NCBI GenBank assembly: GCA_030704615.1 | Contig: CM060731.1 | Span: 31,994,001-32,058,000 of the forward strand | DNA length: 64,000 nt | Direction: 5' to 3' | Source: Takakia lepidozioides | Lineage: Eukaryota; Streptophyta; Takakiopsida; Takakiales; Takakiaceae | Shown: positions 21,895 through 31,692 of the stretch, piece by piece | Numbering within the stretch: the stretch's first letter is position 1 | Layout of the letters: every line of letters starts with the position of its first letter | The notes under the pieces: model-generated | The model's input: the letters and a program-made list of their open reading frames with translations, nothing else | Told to the model about the DNA's origin: nothing | The model's database searches: none | Position numbers and translations under genes: made by a program

Positions 21895-21957
21895 CACTTA
21901 CGACTCTGCTCATGGCTCATGCCGCTCATGGCTCATGGCTCATGAAATAGCAGCCCC
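21895..21957. repeat. Right terminal inverted repeat of the Mutator-like element
   Basis: The reverse complement starts GGGGCTGCTATTTCATGAGC and continues with ATGAGCC units, mirroring the left end. On the plus strand it appears as repeated GCTCATGG and GCCGCTCATGG words. Confidence 0.78.
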
Positions 21958-21969
21958 CTTGGTAAGGGA
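21958..21969. repeat. Target-site duplication, right copy
   Basis: CTTGGTAAGGGA, identical to 7127-7138 and in the same orientation. Confidence 0.8.
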
Positions 21970-24442
21970 ATCAGTGATTCCAGAGGTGCAGCGGTTGTCT
22001 AGGGGAAACCCTGCTATGCATGTAATACCCACACCTGTGACGGAGGTACCAGGGGTAGAATATCAAGACACTGCAGCACCTGTGGCGGATGAGGTGGTTC
22101 AGGAAGAAAATCTGGTGGGGCAATGGCCTGAATGGTTGGTGAGACATCACACTGTTGAGGATCAGGGAGAACAGCAACGAGCTCCCCATGAAGACCCTCA
22201 GCAGGCCATGCTTATGAGTTCCATAAGCAGAACACTTAATTTGTTGGGCACTTATGTGAAATCCCATGTTCCATCTACCCAATTGGCAGCTTTGAGGGAG
22301 GAGCTCAGAAAAGAGTTTGAGGCTCGATTTGCCACTGAGTGTGCAAACAAGGTCGATGAGGAGGTCAATATCAAGTTACAGCAAGAGTTAGAGGATACAA
22401 AAGCTGCTTTGCAGTTGGCCAAGGAACATTTGATTGAAGCAGGCCTCGCGCAGGACCAGTTGCACGAAGTACATAAACAACAGTTATACCAAATGCAGGT
22501 GAAGCATGAGGGCCAGTTGCAAGAAGTGAATGCACTACATACAGAGTTGCAGGCAGTACATGAGAGGATGACCATACAATGTGCTACACTCACAACTACT
22601 CTTGAGCAAACTGCATTAGAAGTTAACAGACAAAGGGAGAGATGTATGAAGGCAAAGGCAGAGATAGTCGAGCAGGCGAAACTCATTGTCGATATGAAGA
22701 ATACAATCTGTCGCAATGAGAATACTTTCAAGCAATACAGACAGGTTGAAGCTGACCAAGAGAGGTACATCCTGGAGTTGCAACAAACGGTCATGGTAAA
22801 TAGAAATGAACTCTTTGTGGCTAACAAGGCTTGGAAGGAAGCCAATAATCTGGCTACTGCCTATGCGAGTTTGGTTGAACCTCATGCGAAGCGCATGGAG
22901 GCTTTACAGCAGCAGTTAGATGTGTACAGGCTCACAGAGGAGCAGACTCTCAGGGGTGCCACACACAACTTGATGGATAACCACCTTATGCAGGTCTGGT
23001 TAGCACAAGGGCCGGTGGAAGGCAAAACACCACGGAAGCTCACCCAGGGCGAGATGAATGAGCTCAGACTGCAGGTGCAGAACATTGCCACAATTACTAT
23101 AGACAATGTCTATAGTAGGATAGCGGAGCTACAGGAGGATGTAGAAGGCCTGCAGACTCAGGTGGATGACCTGAGTTCAAATATTGACAAAAGAGTCTTT
23201 GTACCTGAGGAGCAGCTGATGGCTACTTATTTACAAGCCAGAACTCTAATTTTTCAGTCTTCTTCGCAAGGGGTGCAGGAGATGCTAGTGGTAGAAGGGC
23301 CACTTCTACCAATACCACAACAAGTGACTGTGCAGGTAGCTGACCCTGTTGTTACTACAGCCACACCACAGCCTGAGGTATGGGGGGATGCTGCTTTTAA
23401 CCCACCTAAGACTCCTGCTGCACGGGAGTACAGTCGGGCTATGATTATGCCTTTCAACCAAATTCCCATTGTGTTGGATTTGGCTTGGAAGAAATTTAGT
23501 CCTCCGCAGTCGTTGGCACATTACTACCAGATCATGCGCATTTGGCTACCAGTGGCAACTAGGACTAAGGTTCTTCCGAACAATCGACCCATTGAGGATC
23601 ATCACTTTGCGAGGTACTGGTCTGAAGCAAGTACCATGTTGAAGGAATTAATTGCCTTCCAAGTTGTACATGGGTACATTTATACCAAGACCAAGGAGGT
23701 AGCAAGTATTGTCATGGGCTGTGGATTATACTATGCTGCTTGTTTTCTGGCACGTTATCACATTGAGCAACAGAGGATGCAATCGCGATTTTTGGGTTAT
23801 TCCAGTGGGGATCATTGGGTCTTACCTTCAGTGCCACATCATATGTACCTATATGAAGCAAAAGTTATGATGCAAAAGGATTCCCAACTTCGTTCATGGT
23901 TTCATTCGGCCTGGAACAATTTGACAACACAGAAATTCGGCCCTGACGATATTTTCTTTAAGGGACATGAGGCATGGAAATACTTGCACTATTCCCAAGT
24001 CATTGGCACACCACTCACCTTTACGGACAAGGAATTCAAGGTGTTCACCAATTTTGCCATTAAGCGCTTACAGCAAGTTGTACAGTTTAAACTTCCAGAC
24101 ATGGTGGGACCACATTGTATGCCCCACAGGATTCCAGTTAGAGTTCGACCGTTAAAACACCTCAGGGGGGACGAGGATTCTGATACTACTGTTTCTTCAG
24201 CGGACTCTTTTGACATGGCAGAAGACTATGCACTTCAGATGGCAGAAAAGAAACGACGGGGATCTCCTATGCCTGAGAGGTTACCTCGATATCAGCCAAA
24301 GGAGGGTCAGACATTTCCGGGTAGTGCTCAATCATCTCCGTCAACCAGTGACAAGACTCGGGCTCGCACACGGAGTCCTTCACGAGACTCTCACCGTCAG
24401 AAGGGTGTTCGATCACAAAGGTTTGCTAATCCTAAACAGTAA
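21958..24442 (+). CDS. Env-position ORF of gypsy copy B, coiled coil (5' end cut by transposon)
   Basis: Open for 835 codons from 21935, but its first eight codons come from the inserted transposon's terminal repeat, so the native product begins further upstream and is truncated here. Residues about 100-330 are Gln/Glu/Leu-rich with long heptad-like stretches, a probable coiled coil. About 480-740 is a globular part rich in Trp, Tyr and His (for example YYQIMRIWLPVATRTKVLP). The tail is basic and Ser/Arg-rich (TRARTRSPSRDSHRQKG). It lies after integrase and ends 21 bases before a polypurine tract, the place of env-like ORFs in some plant gypsy elements. No signal peptide or membrane span is visible in this part, so an envelope role is not supported. 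Function unknown. Confidence 0.65.
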
Positions 24443-24463
24443 ACCGTGAGGACACGGCTTTCT

Positions 24464-24477
24464 GAGAGGGGGAGGGG
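24464..24477 (+). other. Polypurine tract of copy B
   Basis: GAGAGGGGGAGGGG a few bases before the LTR start at 24482. It is the expected primer for plus-strand DNA synthesis and sets the orientation of copy B as plus. Confidence 0.75.
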
Positions 24478-24593
24478 TAAATGTTTCAGGGCTGCTTGGG
24501 ACTTTAATGCTTTTACGGGTTCTGTGGGGTACCCTTAATTTTTACACAGACTGAGACCAACATGAGCCTTAGGAGTGACAGCAGCAGGCTTTA

Positions 24594-24608
24594 GGGGGGG
24601 GGGGGGGG
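24594..24608 (+). repeat. Run of 15 G
   Basis: Uninterrupted G tract just before the minisatellite in the LTR. Length is likely variable and prone to sequencing error. Confidence 0.9.
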
Positions 24609-24609
24609 T

Positions 24610-25030
24610 TACACAGCCCGTCACAGCCAGTCACAGCCAACACAGCCCGACACAGCTAGTCACAGTCAGTCACAGCCAACACAACCCGCCATAGCTTCGC
24701 ACAGCCCGTCACAACCGGTCACAGCTGCCACAGCCGACACAGCCCGTCACAGCCAACACAGCCCGACATAGCTAGTCACAGTCAGTCACAGCCAACACAA
24801 CCCGCCATAGCTTCGCACAGCCCGTCACAACCAGTCACAGCCGCCACAGCCGACACAGCCCGTCACAGCCAACACAGCCCGACACAGCCAGTCACAGCCA
24901 CCACAGCCGACACAGCCCGTCACAGCCAACACAGCCCGATACAGCCCGACACAGCCGACACAGCCAGTCACAGCCCGACACAGCCTTACACAGCCAGTCA
25001 CAGCTCGGCACAACTTGACACAGCCTGTCA
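24610..25030 (+). repeat. CACAGCC minisatellite within the LTR
   Basis: Irregular tandem array of 10- to 17-bp units built from CACAGCC with GTCACAGC and CGACACAGC variants. A 60- to 70-base higher-order block around ACACAACCCGCCATAGC is seen twice (about 24680 and 24797). The same family appears as a shorter run in LTR A (3280-3420). Confidence 0.9.
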
Positions 25031-25664
25031 CAGTACATGGGGAACAGTTATCATTGGCAGGGAACAACTGTGAGGGAACGACATCTGCAGAAGGAACGTG
25101 TTACTTCAGGGATGACGGTTAATTAGTTAGGTGGTTAGAACAGCTTGCGGGCAGATAAGGGGAGTGGCAACGGAAAGATGGGACACACTTCACGGGGAGC
25201 TTCTTGGTCATGTAGGAGAGGAGATCAGGCGGAGAGTAAGAATGAGAGCAGAAAGAAGGAGAAAAGATGAACAGTAGATGCTTATTTCATGCAGAGCTGT
25301 AGTGATACTGTAGGGCGAATTAGAGTCACCTTGACATTGGCCTAGTACCTGATAAATCATAAACTGATACTTATTCGATACAAGCACACTGTGTAGAGAG
25401 ACATGAGTGAAGCTGTGAAATGAATGCATGATTAACTGGAACTAAGAAGATACTGAAGCAATCTGATGCTTTAGTATCAGATAAGATAAATTGATAACAT
25501 GAAGGCAAGAAGGAATACAAATGGGAAGCACAACCATGATTCACTAGCTGCAGGTCATGACTGATTGTACTGAGCGGGTTGAGTGCTTAGAGATATCCAA
25601 CTCTTCTATCTTGGAGTTTCCACCTCGGATAGCGAAGGGATGGGTGAGTAAAAGCCGTTCGACA

Positions 25665-26691
25665 CATATGCACCCCAGTCTGTGATAAAAGCTGTCTTTC
25701 CTTGAGCTTCTTCCGCCACTTGCACTTGGTTATACCCACTGAAGCCATCCATGAATGAGTACATCTCATGGCCTGCCACAATGTCCAGTACAACTTCTGT
25801 GAATGGTAAAGGAAAATGATCTTTCTTTGTACAAGCATTCAGCTTCTTATAGTTCACACAAACTCTCAGTTTACCATTCTTCTTAGGAATTATCACAATG
25901 GGTGACAACCAAGTTATATACTCTATCAGGTATATAAACTTAGCCTCAGCCAACTTCTTGATCTCTTCCCCAACCTTCTGTGCATAGTTGGGATTCATCC
26001 TGTACCTTGCATGTTTAATTGGTACTGACCCTGGTTCCAGTTCAATCTTATGCTGGCAAATCTCAGGTGGTATCCCTTTCAAATCCTCATAGCTCCAAGC
26101 AAATACATCTTTGTATTTGATAAACAGGCTCTTAGCTTCCTCAAAGAATTATGGCTTCAAGTCAGCCCCTACTTTCACCATTCTTGGTTCCTCCTCAGTT
26201 CCCACATTCACGTCCCTCACTGCTCTTCAGCTGTGATTGTCCATCCAACCACTACTTCATCTTTTAAACTCAGAGTGGCTGGTTCTTCTAGGATTTCCAT
26301 CTCTCCCTCTCTTTTCTCATAGAAATGTGGTGGGTAACTACTTGTTTCCCCCTCAATTGGTGTTGCTGTTACTGCACCACAGCAGATACCTTTAAAACAA
26401 CTCAGGCCTCCCAGTTGCATTTCTGCAACCTGCTCCCACTTTGGGTGTGCAGCAAACATGGTAGCTTCCTGCTCCTCATCAAGTCTTCCCCTCCAGTCAT
26501 ACTCTCTGACTCCACGAGGTCTTCTGGTAGCAGGTAGCCGACTAGATTTCTTAGTGGTGACCTATATCTTGTACTTCCCTACAGTCGGTAACTGGGAATT
26601 CCAGTCATGGAATACCCTGGCCTGTTTCAACCATGGTCGCCCCAGTAATAAGGAGTAAGCTTCCATAACATCATCCATTTTCAACACAGTC
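25665..26691 (-). pseudogene. Ty3/gypsy reverse transcriptase and upstream linker (copy C), truncated
   Basis: Minus-strand pol. In sense order the protease-RT linker (26691-about 26090) leads to RT (26082-25665): GIPPEICQHKIELEPG, then SPIVIIPKKNGKLRVCVNYK, then YSFMDGFSGYNQVQ, ending at TAFITDWGAYV. These are the fingers and start of the palm of a gypsy RT. The YxDD motif, thumb, RNase H and integrase are missing, because the sequence stops at the end of the copy B LTR. The element copies RNA to DNA when intact; this copy cannot. Confidence 0.85.
26687..26691. repeat. Target-site duplication of the solo LTR, left
   Basis: CAGTC immediately before the TG of the solo LTR. It is identical to 27418-27422. 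Confidence 0.85.
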
Positions 26692-27417
26692 TGTCGCGCA
26701 CCTAACTTCGGTAAGCTCCCCTTCAAGTCATAGTTACTCGCTCTGATGCGCGCGCCTAACTCCCTAACTGGCCGCCGGGCCAACTCGGAGCTACGGCTAC
26801 TCACCGGGACACAACGGTCCCCCTTTACTCCTCCAAAAGACCCTCTCCCAATTTGGGCCTAGTGGAAATTCCCTTTGGTCGATGGCAGTCCGGAATAGCT
26901 CCCCACACCTTGGTCGCTTTCCGGCTCACATGCTTATTCACTAGTTTTTGGTCACCAACGGGCTTGCACCATTCTCGGGGTTACTACTTCCTATATATAC
27001 TTCTGTGACTGTCCGCGGGGGTTTCACAAACAACCATGCCATTTTATGGCGAACCACCACGAAAACCCTCGATTCCCGGTGATGAGTTGCGGTGAGTCTT
27101 GGCCCACCCACCACGGTCCCATTGGACCGTGATGAGTCCCAAGACTCCCCACTACTCCCACCACAAGGTCTCCGCCCCCATGGTGAGTCCTATGTTACCC
27201 CCACTAAGTCCCACTAAGCTACCACCGCCCCTCGTGGAACCACCCCCACCGCAATCCGGTGTGCGGGGCTCCACCTAGTGAGTGCCTCCGCCTCCTTGAG
27301 TGCCTTGCGCACTCAAGGGTGCTTCAGCCCCCACAACTAATGTTGCCACTGCCCCCACCACAGGGGCAGCCCCTCACGTGTCCCGACCCCCTGCCCTCAA
27401 GGCAAAGGGCCGCGACA
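26692..27417 (-). mobile_element. Solo LTR, 726 bp, inside the copy C protease
   Basis: Begins TGTCGCGCACC and ends CCGCGACA, with short inverted ends (TGTCGCG/CGCGACA) and a perfect CAGTC duplication on both sides. Removing it joins the protease of copy C in frame to its LLGRPW segment, which confirms an insertion. The sequence differs from the family A/B/C LTR. GC-rich with many CCACC and GGTGAGTC words and a TATATATA-like promoter core at about 26990-27000. A solo LTR results from recombination between two LTRs. Strand is arbitrary. Confidence 0.9.
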
Positions 27418-27422
27418 CAGTC
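27418..27422. repeat. Target-site duplication of the solo LTR, right
   Basis: CAGTC directly after the CA end of the solo LTR. Confidence 0.85.
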
Positions 27423-28198
27423 GCTGTGATATTAAAAATCATCTTTTGGATCTGTATCTTTACTCCTCTTATCAAGCCTAAAGGTTGTTCACTCCTTTGA
27501 TCTGCCATTGTTATTGTAAATGGAGCTGGTTTCATGTTACTCAAACCAAGTTTCTGCCTTAATTGGTCTGTCATGATATTCACTCCTGAGCCTCCATCTA
27601 TCAGCACATCAGTCAAGTCTGTGCTTCCAATTCTCAATTGGATTACTAGCATAGAATCATCAAAGTCCATGACTGTTTCTTGCCCTTCAGGCTTCACATT
27701 ATAACTTGTCACCTTGCTGTTCAGGTCTGTGTTCTCTGTCACATGAGCAATCTGATTAATTGCTTGATACAACCAGTGCCTACAATGAGGTGCCACAGCC
27801 AATAACTGTCCAATGGTAATCTCAGCTTTGGTCTGGCATATTACTTCAGCCAGAGTCCCTTCATTACTCTGCACTTGTGCAGCTTCTTTCTTCACTTCAT
27901 TTTCACCCTCTCCATCTTCTCTATCAGAGTCAGAAAAATCTGCCATAGGGATATCAGTATTCTTCTGCATTTTCCTTATGGTGTCAGCCACTTCCCTGTG
28001 TAGTTCCTTCTCATCTCTCCAAGCCTCATCATCTTTAGGCACATCACTGCCATCCTTATTATCATCTTCTTCCTCATCCACTGGAGGTATTAGTTTAGCT
28101 TTGCTTCTAGTCACTATCATTGTACTCACTTCTGGTACAAAACATGGCCTAACCATGTGAGCTGCCACCACTGGGCCCTCATTCACAGGAGCTCTCAT
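27418..28198 (-). pseudogene. Ty3/gypsy aspartic protease (copy C), split by the solo LTR
   Basis: Minus-strand retropepsin-like segment. After an acidic linker (VDEEEDDNKDGSDVPKDDE) it reads VIQLRIGSTDLTDVLIDGGSG and VNIMTDQLRQKLGL, then FTITMADQRSEQPLGLIRGV. The catalytic D[ST]G is DGG here, a variant found in many plant gypsy elements, so loss of activity cannot be inferred from it. The end of the domain, with AYSLLLGRPW, lies beyond the solo LTR at about 26685-26600. The protease cuts the gag-pol polyprotein in intact copies. Confidence 0.85.
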
Positions 28199-30700
28199 CT
28201 CATTCTGGTGTCTGATCCAGAATGGACAAGCTACCTTGCGATGTCATGCTTGGTTACAATAATAACACAGTTCTTCACCATTGGGTCCTCGCCCTTGGTC
28301 TGCTCTGGAATTATTTCTATAATCCTGATTCCCTGGCTGGTAATTCCCTCTTGGATTACCCTGATAGTTGCCTTTGGGATTTTCTTGGTAATTCCCTCTG
28401 GGATTACTTCTCTTTGCCATACCATTGTTATAACCACTAGGCCTTCCATAGTGGTCCTGATCATTGTTTCTTCTTGGCTGGGGCTGCACTTGATGCACCC
28501 TCACTTGCCTAGGTTCTCTTGCAGCTGTCCTTCTGTTGTAGTAACAATTCTCAGTAGAATGGTTATCCATTTTACAGATAGTATAGTGTTGCTCCTTCAT
28601 GTGGCATTCAGCTGTGGTATGGGCTTCATTCTGACATTTTGCACACCAAACACCCTTCCTCCAATGTGTTACAGCCTCTGTGGCATACTTCTTCAAGATT
28701 TCTTCCAATCTTTTCTCATAGTTATCCCACTTCAACTTTTCCTTCTTCTTACTTTTTCTCTTGAGCTCTCGCTCTTCTTCTTCATCTGACTCATCTTCAA
28801 AGTCCTCATCATCCCTTTTCCTCTCCTGAGCATTCTCAATTGCTCAATTCTGTTGGCTATTTTAAATGCCTCCTCCACTGTATTATGGGGTAGCATATCC
28901 ACTTTCTTTTGTAATTCAGGTCTTAATCCACTCACAAACCACGTCTTCTGTAACCCAGTGCTGGCACAACAACCAACTTTTTCATCATCAACTCCATCTT
29001 TTCCATGTACTCTTCAACAGTTTCATGCTTCTTTTGCTTCAACTGTTGTAAACTCCCATACACTTTATCCTCAGTTTTGCTTGTCCTGAACCTATTTCGG
29101 AACGCTGTACTAAGGCCATTCCACGTTAGGAAATGATCATCAAGGAATCTTGCATACTATTCACTTGCTTTCTTGATAAGTGAACAAGGAAACAGTCTCA
29201 TCTTGGCATCATCGCCATTCTCATTGTTCACAATACACATGTGCTCAAATTGGCTGATGTGTACATCGGGATCCCCTTTTCCTGCATATGTTGGAAAATG
29301 TGGTTTTGCTCGTGTTGGAGGTACCGCCATCTGTGGCCCTACACCCTGCCCTCTGATAGGTGCTGGTCCTCCTGTTGGTGCTGGTCCTTGAGGACCTATT
29401 GTTGTAGTGGTGGAACTTCCACCAGGTGCTGGCCCCTGAGCACTCCCTACTACTGGGCCCTCTGCACTTACAGTAACCCCAACTACAGTTGCACTACTTC
29501 CCACACTCCCTGTCCCCCTAGAGTCAGATCCAAGCTGCCCGCCTGATCCCCCTGAGCCGACACCTTCGTTGGCCTGTGATCCAAGTGCTCCACTTAATCT
29601 AGGTCCAACAGGTTGGGATGTCCTGGTTGTAGTCTCAACCTCAACTGTTGGGTCTACTTCTTCATACCCTTCATCTTCCAAATTCTTCTCTCTGTTCTCA
29701 TATTCCAAGTTCTTCTCTTGGATTTCTTCTTCTTCACTCATGTAACTCAATTGCAATGGTGTTGGAGAGTCTGAATTCTCCGTTGGCTCTGCCACATCTT
29801 CCTCTCCTTCTTTATCTTGTGATTCAGAAACTGGAGTTCCTGCCTTTGGTGTCCCATGCCAACTCTTATCAAAGATTTCCGTCAAATCTTTTATCCAGGG
29901 ATGTACCTCAGATCTCTCCCCTCGTGGTTGATCTTCTTCCTGTACCAAATCCCTTAATATTTCTTGTAAAAAATAAGAAGGAGTGGCATCCAACTCTGGT
30001 TCTTCCGGTATGGGTGATGTACTCTTTGATCTTAATGGTGTGAGAGGTCCAGATGATTCCCCTATGTCTATTCCCCTCTCCCAAAGATATGGATAATTAG
30101 CTTTCAAATAACTTTCTCTCTTTGCTGAATATCTGTGGAGTGTAGTTTCTCTTTCATCACTCATGTCCCATGTCTTTCATATCTTTAATGAGGCAATAAC
30201 CAAAACTCTCTTCTGTAGTATCTCTCGTATATGCCCGGGTTTCTTTCCAGCTTCAATGCACCCTTGGCTATACTAGAAGTCTCTGTTACCATATAACCAT
30301 ATGACAAACACGTTTGGAAAGCTGTTCCTGGTGTAAGTTTGATCCACATGATATCCTTAGGAATCCATTTCTTTACCAGTACCAATTCTTCATGCATATG
30401 AGTGTAAACATTCACTTTCCGTTCCTCCCAGCCTTCAAACTCCACTCATTTAATGGATAGCAACGCTATCATATAAACCAGTGTTGGTAACCAACTCGCT
30501 CTCCCTCTACAGGCCACTTGATAAACCTTTATCACTCCTTTCTCCAGACCCCACTCAGGATCAGTATCATGCACTCTCTTAAGAATGTTTTCTTTACAAC
30601 CGTCTGGCAATTCCAAGAATCTCTGAAAGAATTGCTTGGACAATCTTTCTTTCTCAGTTCCACAAGGAATTTGATTCATATCAAATTCTTTAATTCTCCA
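28199..30700 (-). pseudogene. Ty3/gypsy gag (copy C), several frame breaks
   Basis: Minus-strand gag in sense order. N-terminal segment NQIPCGTEKERLSKQF (30679-30446) and continuation KVNVYTHMHEELVL (30445-30185). A long linker rich in Gly, Ser and Pro (30164-29157), ending FPTYAGKGDPDVHISQFEHM. Capsid segment (29156-28732) with VEEYMEKMELMMKK-like and LRPELQKKVDMLPHNTVEE. Nucleocapsid (28735-28244) with a CCHC knuckle CAKCQNEAHTTAEC, a decayed second one, an Arg/Asn/Gly-rich stretch, and a third knuckle CYYCNQA broken by a one-base deletion. It matches copy A block by block. Frame breaks at about 29156, 28735 and 28243 make it a pseudogene. Confidence 0.85.
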
Positions 30701-30752
30701 TCCACCATGATCCTACCAGATGCCTGTCACATCTGGTTGTTCTTGACCCAGT

Positions 30753-30770
30753 TCCCCAGTATGGTCGCCA
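30753..30770 (-). other. Primer-binding site of copy C
   Basis: Same TGGCGACCATACTGGGGA as copy A, two bases inside the LTR end, on the minus strand. Confidence 0.7.
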
Positions 30771-30772
30771 AA

Positions 30773-31175
30773 TGTCGAGCGGCTTTTACTCACCCATCCT
30801 TTCGCTATCCGAGGTGGAAACTCCAAGATAGAAGAGTTGGATATCTCTAAGCACCCAGCCCACTTAGAACAATCAGTCATGACCTATAGCTAGTGTATCA
30901 TGGTTGTGCTTCCTGTTTGTATTTCTTCTTATCTTCAATTTACCTCATTGTGTATAGATTACTTCAGTATCTATCAGGTTCCATTCACGCATCCATTCAT
31001 TCCACAACTTCACTCAAGTCTCTCTACACAGTGTGATTGTATCGAATAAGTATCAGATTAAGACTTATCATATATCAGGCCGAAGCCATGGTGTCCCTAG
31101 CCTGCTCTACGGTATACACTACAGCTTTGCATGTATCAAGTATCTACTGATCAACTCTCCTCCTTCACCGTGAAG
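30773..31175 (-). repeat. 5' LTR of copy C, truncated
   Basis: Matches the inner (3') third of the family LTR, from TGTCGAGCGGC through the AGATAGAAGAGTTGG and CACTAGCTAT-like blocks, then stops near 31175 where similarity to the 24.5-kb LTR ends. The minisatellite and outer end are missing, so the copy lost its left sense end by deletion. The exact end is approximate. Confidence 0.7.
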
Positions 31176-31544
31176 CTGGCTAATAGGAGTGGAGCATTAT
31201 TTTGTTAAATGTCCCTTTGCTTTTGCTCTCTGGCAGCTTGCAGCCGCCCTTCTACTCTGGCTGGCATACTCAAATTAATTTCTCTTCTTGCTCCTGAACA
31301 ACGATCAAGGTTCCAAATGCTGCAATTTCCCAGTCTACGATTCAATGATCAGGAGTCTTTTTCTAAATTGGCATATTTGGAAAGTCAGATGTGCTCTGAT
31401 TTTCTGTAATGAAGCCCCAAGGATCCCTACTTGGTTCACTCAGAAAGTGCGGGGTCCACCTTAGATTGGGTAGGTTTTGTCATATGTGTGGAGGGGACGA
31501 GCATCAATAGGCCACTCCAGCATCAATAGGCCACTGCAGCAGCC
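31176..31544. other. Intergenic, no gene seen
   Basis: Unrecognised sequence after the truncated LTR. It contains two near-tandem copies of CATCAATAGGCCACT at about 31502 and 31521, directly before the SINE-like unit. The 66-codon plus ORF at 31209-31409 is not supported. Confidence 0.4.
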
Positions 31545-31692
31545 AGCCCCACCACGTTGTAGCCCAGTGGTAATGCCCACATACCACCACAAAAGCGGTT
31601 GTGGGCTCAATCCACGGAGTGGTGTCACAAAGTTGTGCCCTTTGGGACCATAATTTACACCTCCCAAAGGAGACGTCATATATTATTATTAA
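31545..31692 (+). mobile_element. tRNA-derived SINE
   Basis: TAGCCCAGTGG at 31560-31570 fits the pol III A box. GGGCTCAATCC at 31603-31613 fits the B box with one or two changes, at tRNA-like spacing. A body of about 65 bases follows and the unit ends in a TATTATTATTAA tail (about 31678-31690), typical of plant SINEs. Flanking duplications were not found. A diverged tRNA pseudogene is the alternative. Confidence 0.6.

Larger units (their letters stand above)
7139..21957. mobile_element. 14.8-kb Mutator-like DNA transposon with methyltransferase gene
   Basis: The element is bounded by a 12-bp direct repeat and by inverted ends starting GGTTTACTATTTCATGAGC (left) and GGGGCTGCTATTTCATGAGC (right, reverse complement). 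Inside, left to right, are: a SWIM/DDE transposase (minus), an array of about 31 palindromes, a ParB-methyltransferase gene (plus), a second palindrome array, and a small minus-strand ORF. The insertion interrupts copy B of a gypsy element, so it is younger than that copy. The classification rests on the order of DDE-type motifs, the CxxH insert, the SWIM finger, the long TSD and the TIRs. KDZ-type elements are an alternative but do not normally carry SWIM. Each major gene appears to carry one frame break, so this copy may be recently inactivated or contain assembly errors. Confidence 0.85.
24482..25664 (+). repeat. 3' LTR of gypsy copy B
   Basis: An 1,183-bp LTR from TGTTTCAGGGCTGC to TTCGACA. 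It is preceded by a polypurine tract. It matches the copy A LTR in inverted orientation: the terminal AGATAGAAGAGTTGG and GGTGAGTAAAAGCCG blocks and the inner GGGTTCTGTGG and GGTACC blocks are shared. The extra length compared with copy A comes mostly from the minisatellite at 24610-25030. It abuts copy C reverse transcriptase without spacer. Confidence 0.8.

Noticed and set aside
24610-25067. Minus-strand ORF of Cys/Val/Gly repeats (24825-25067)
   Set aside because: It is a translation of the CACAGCC minisatellite.
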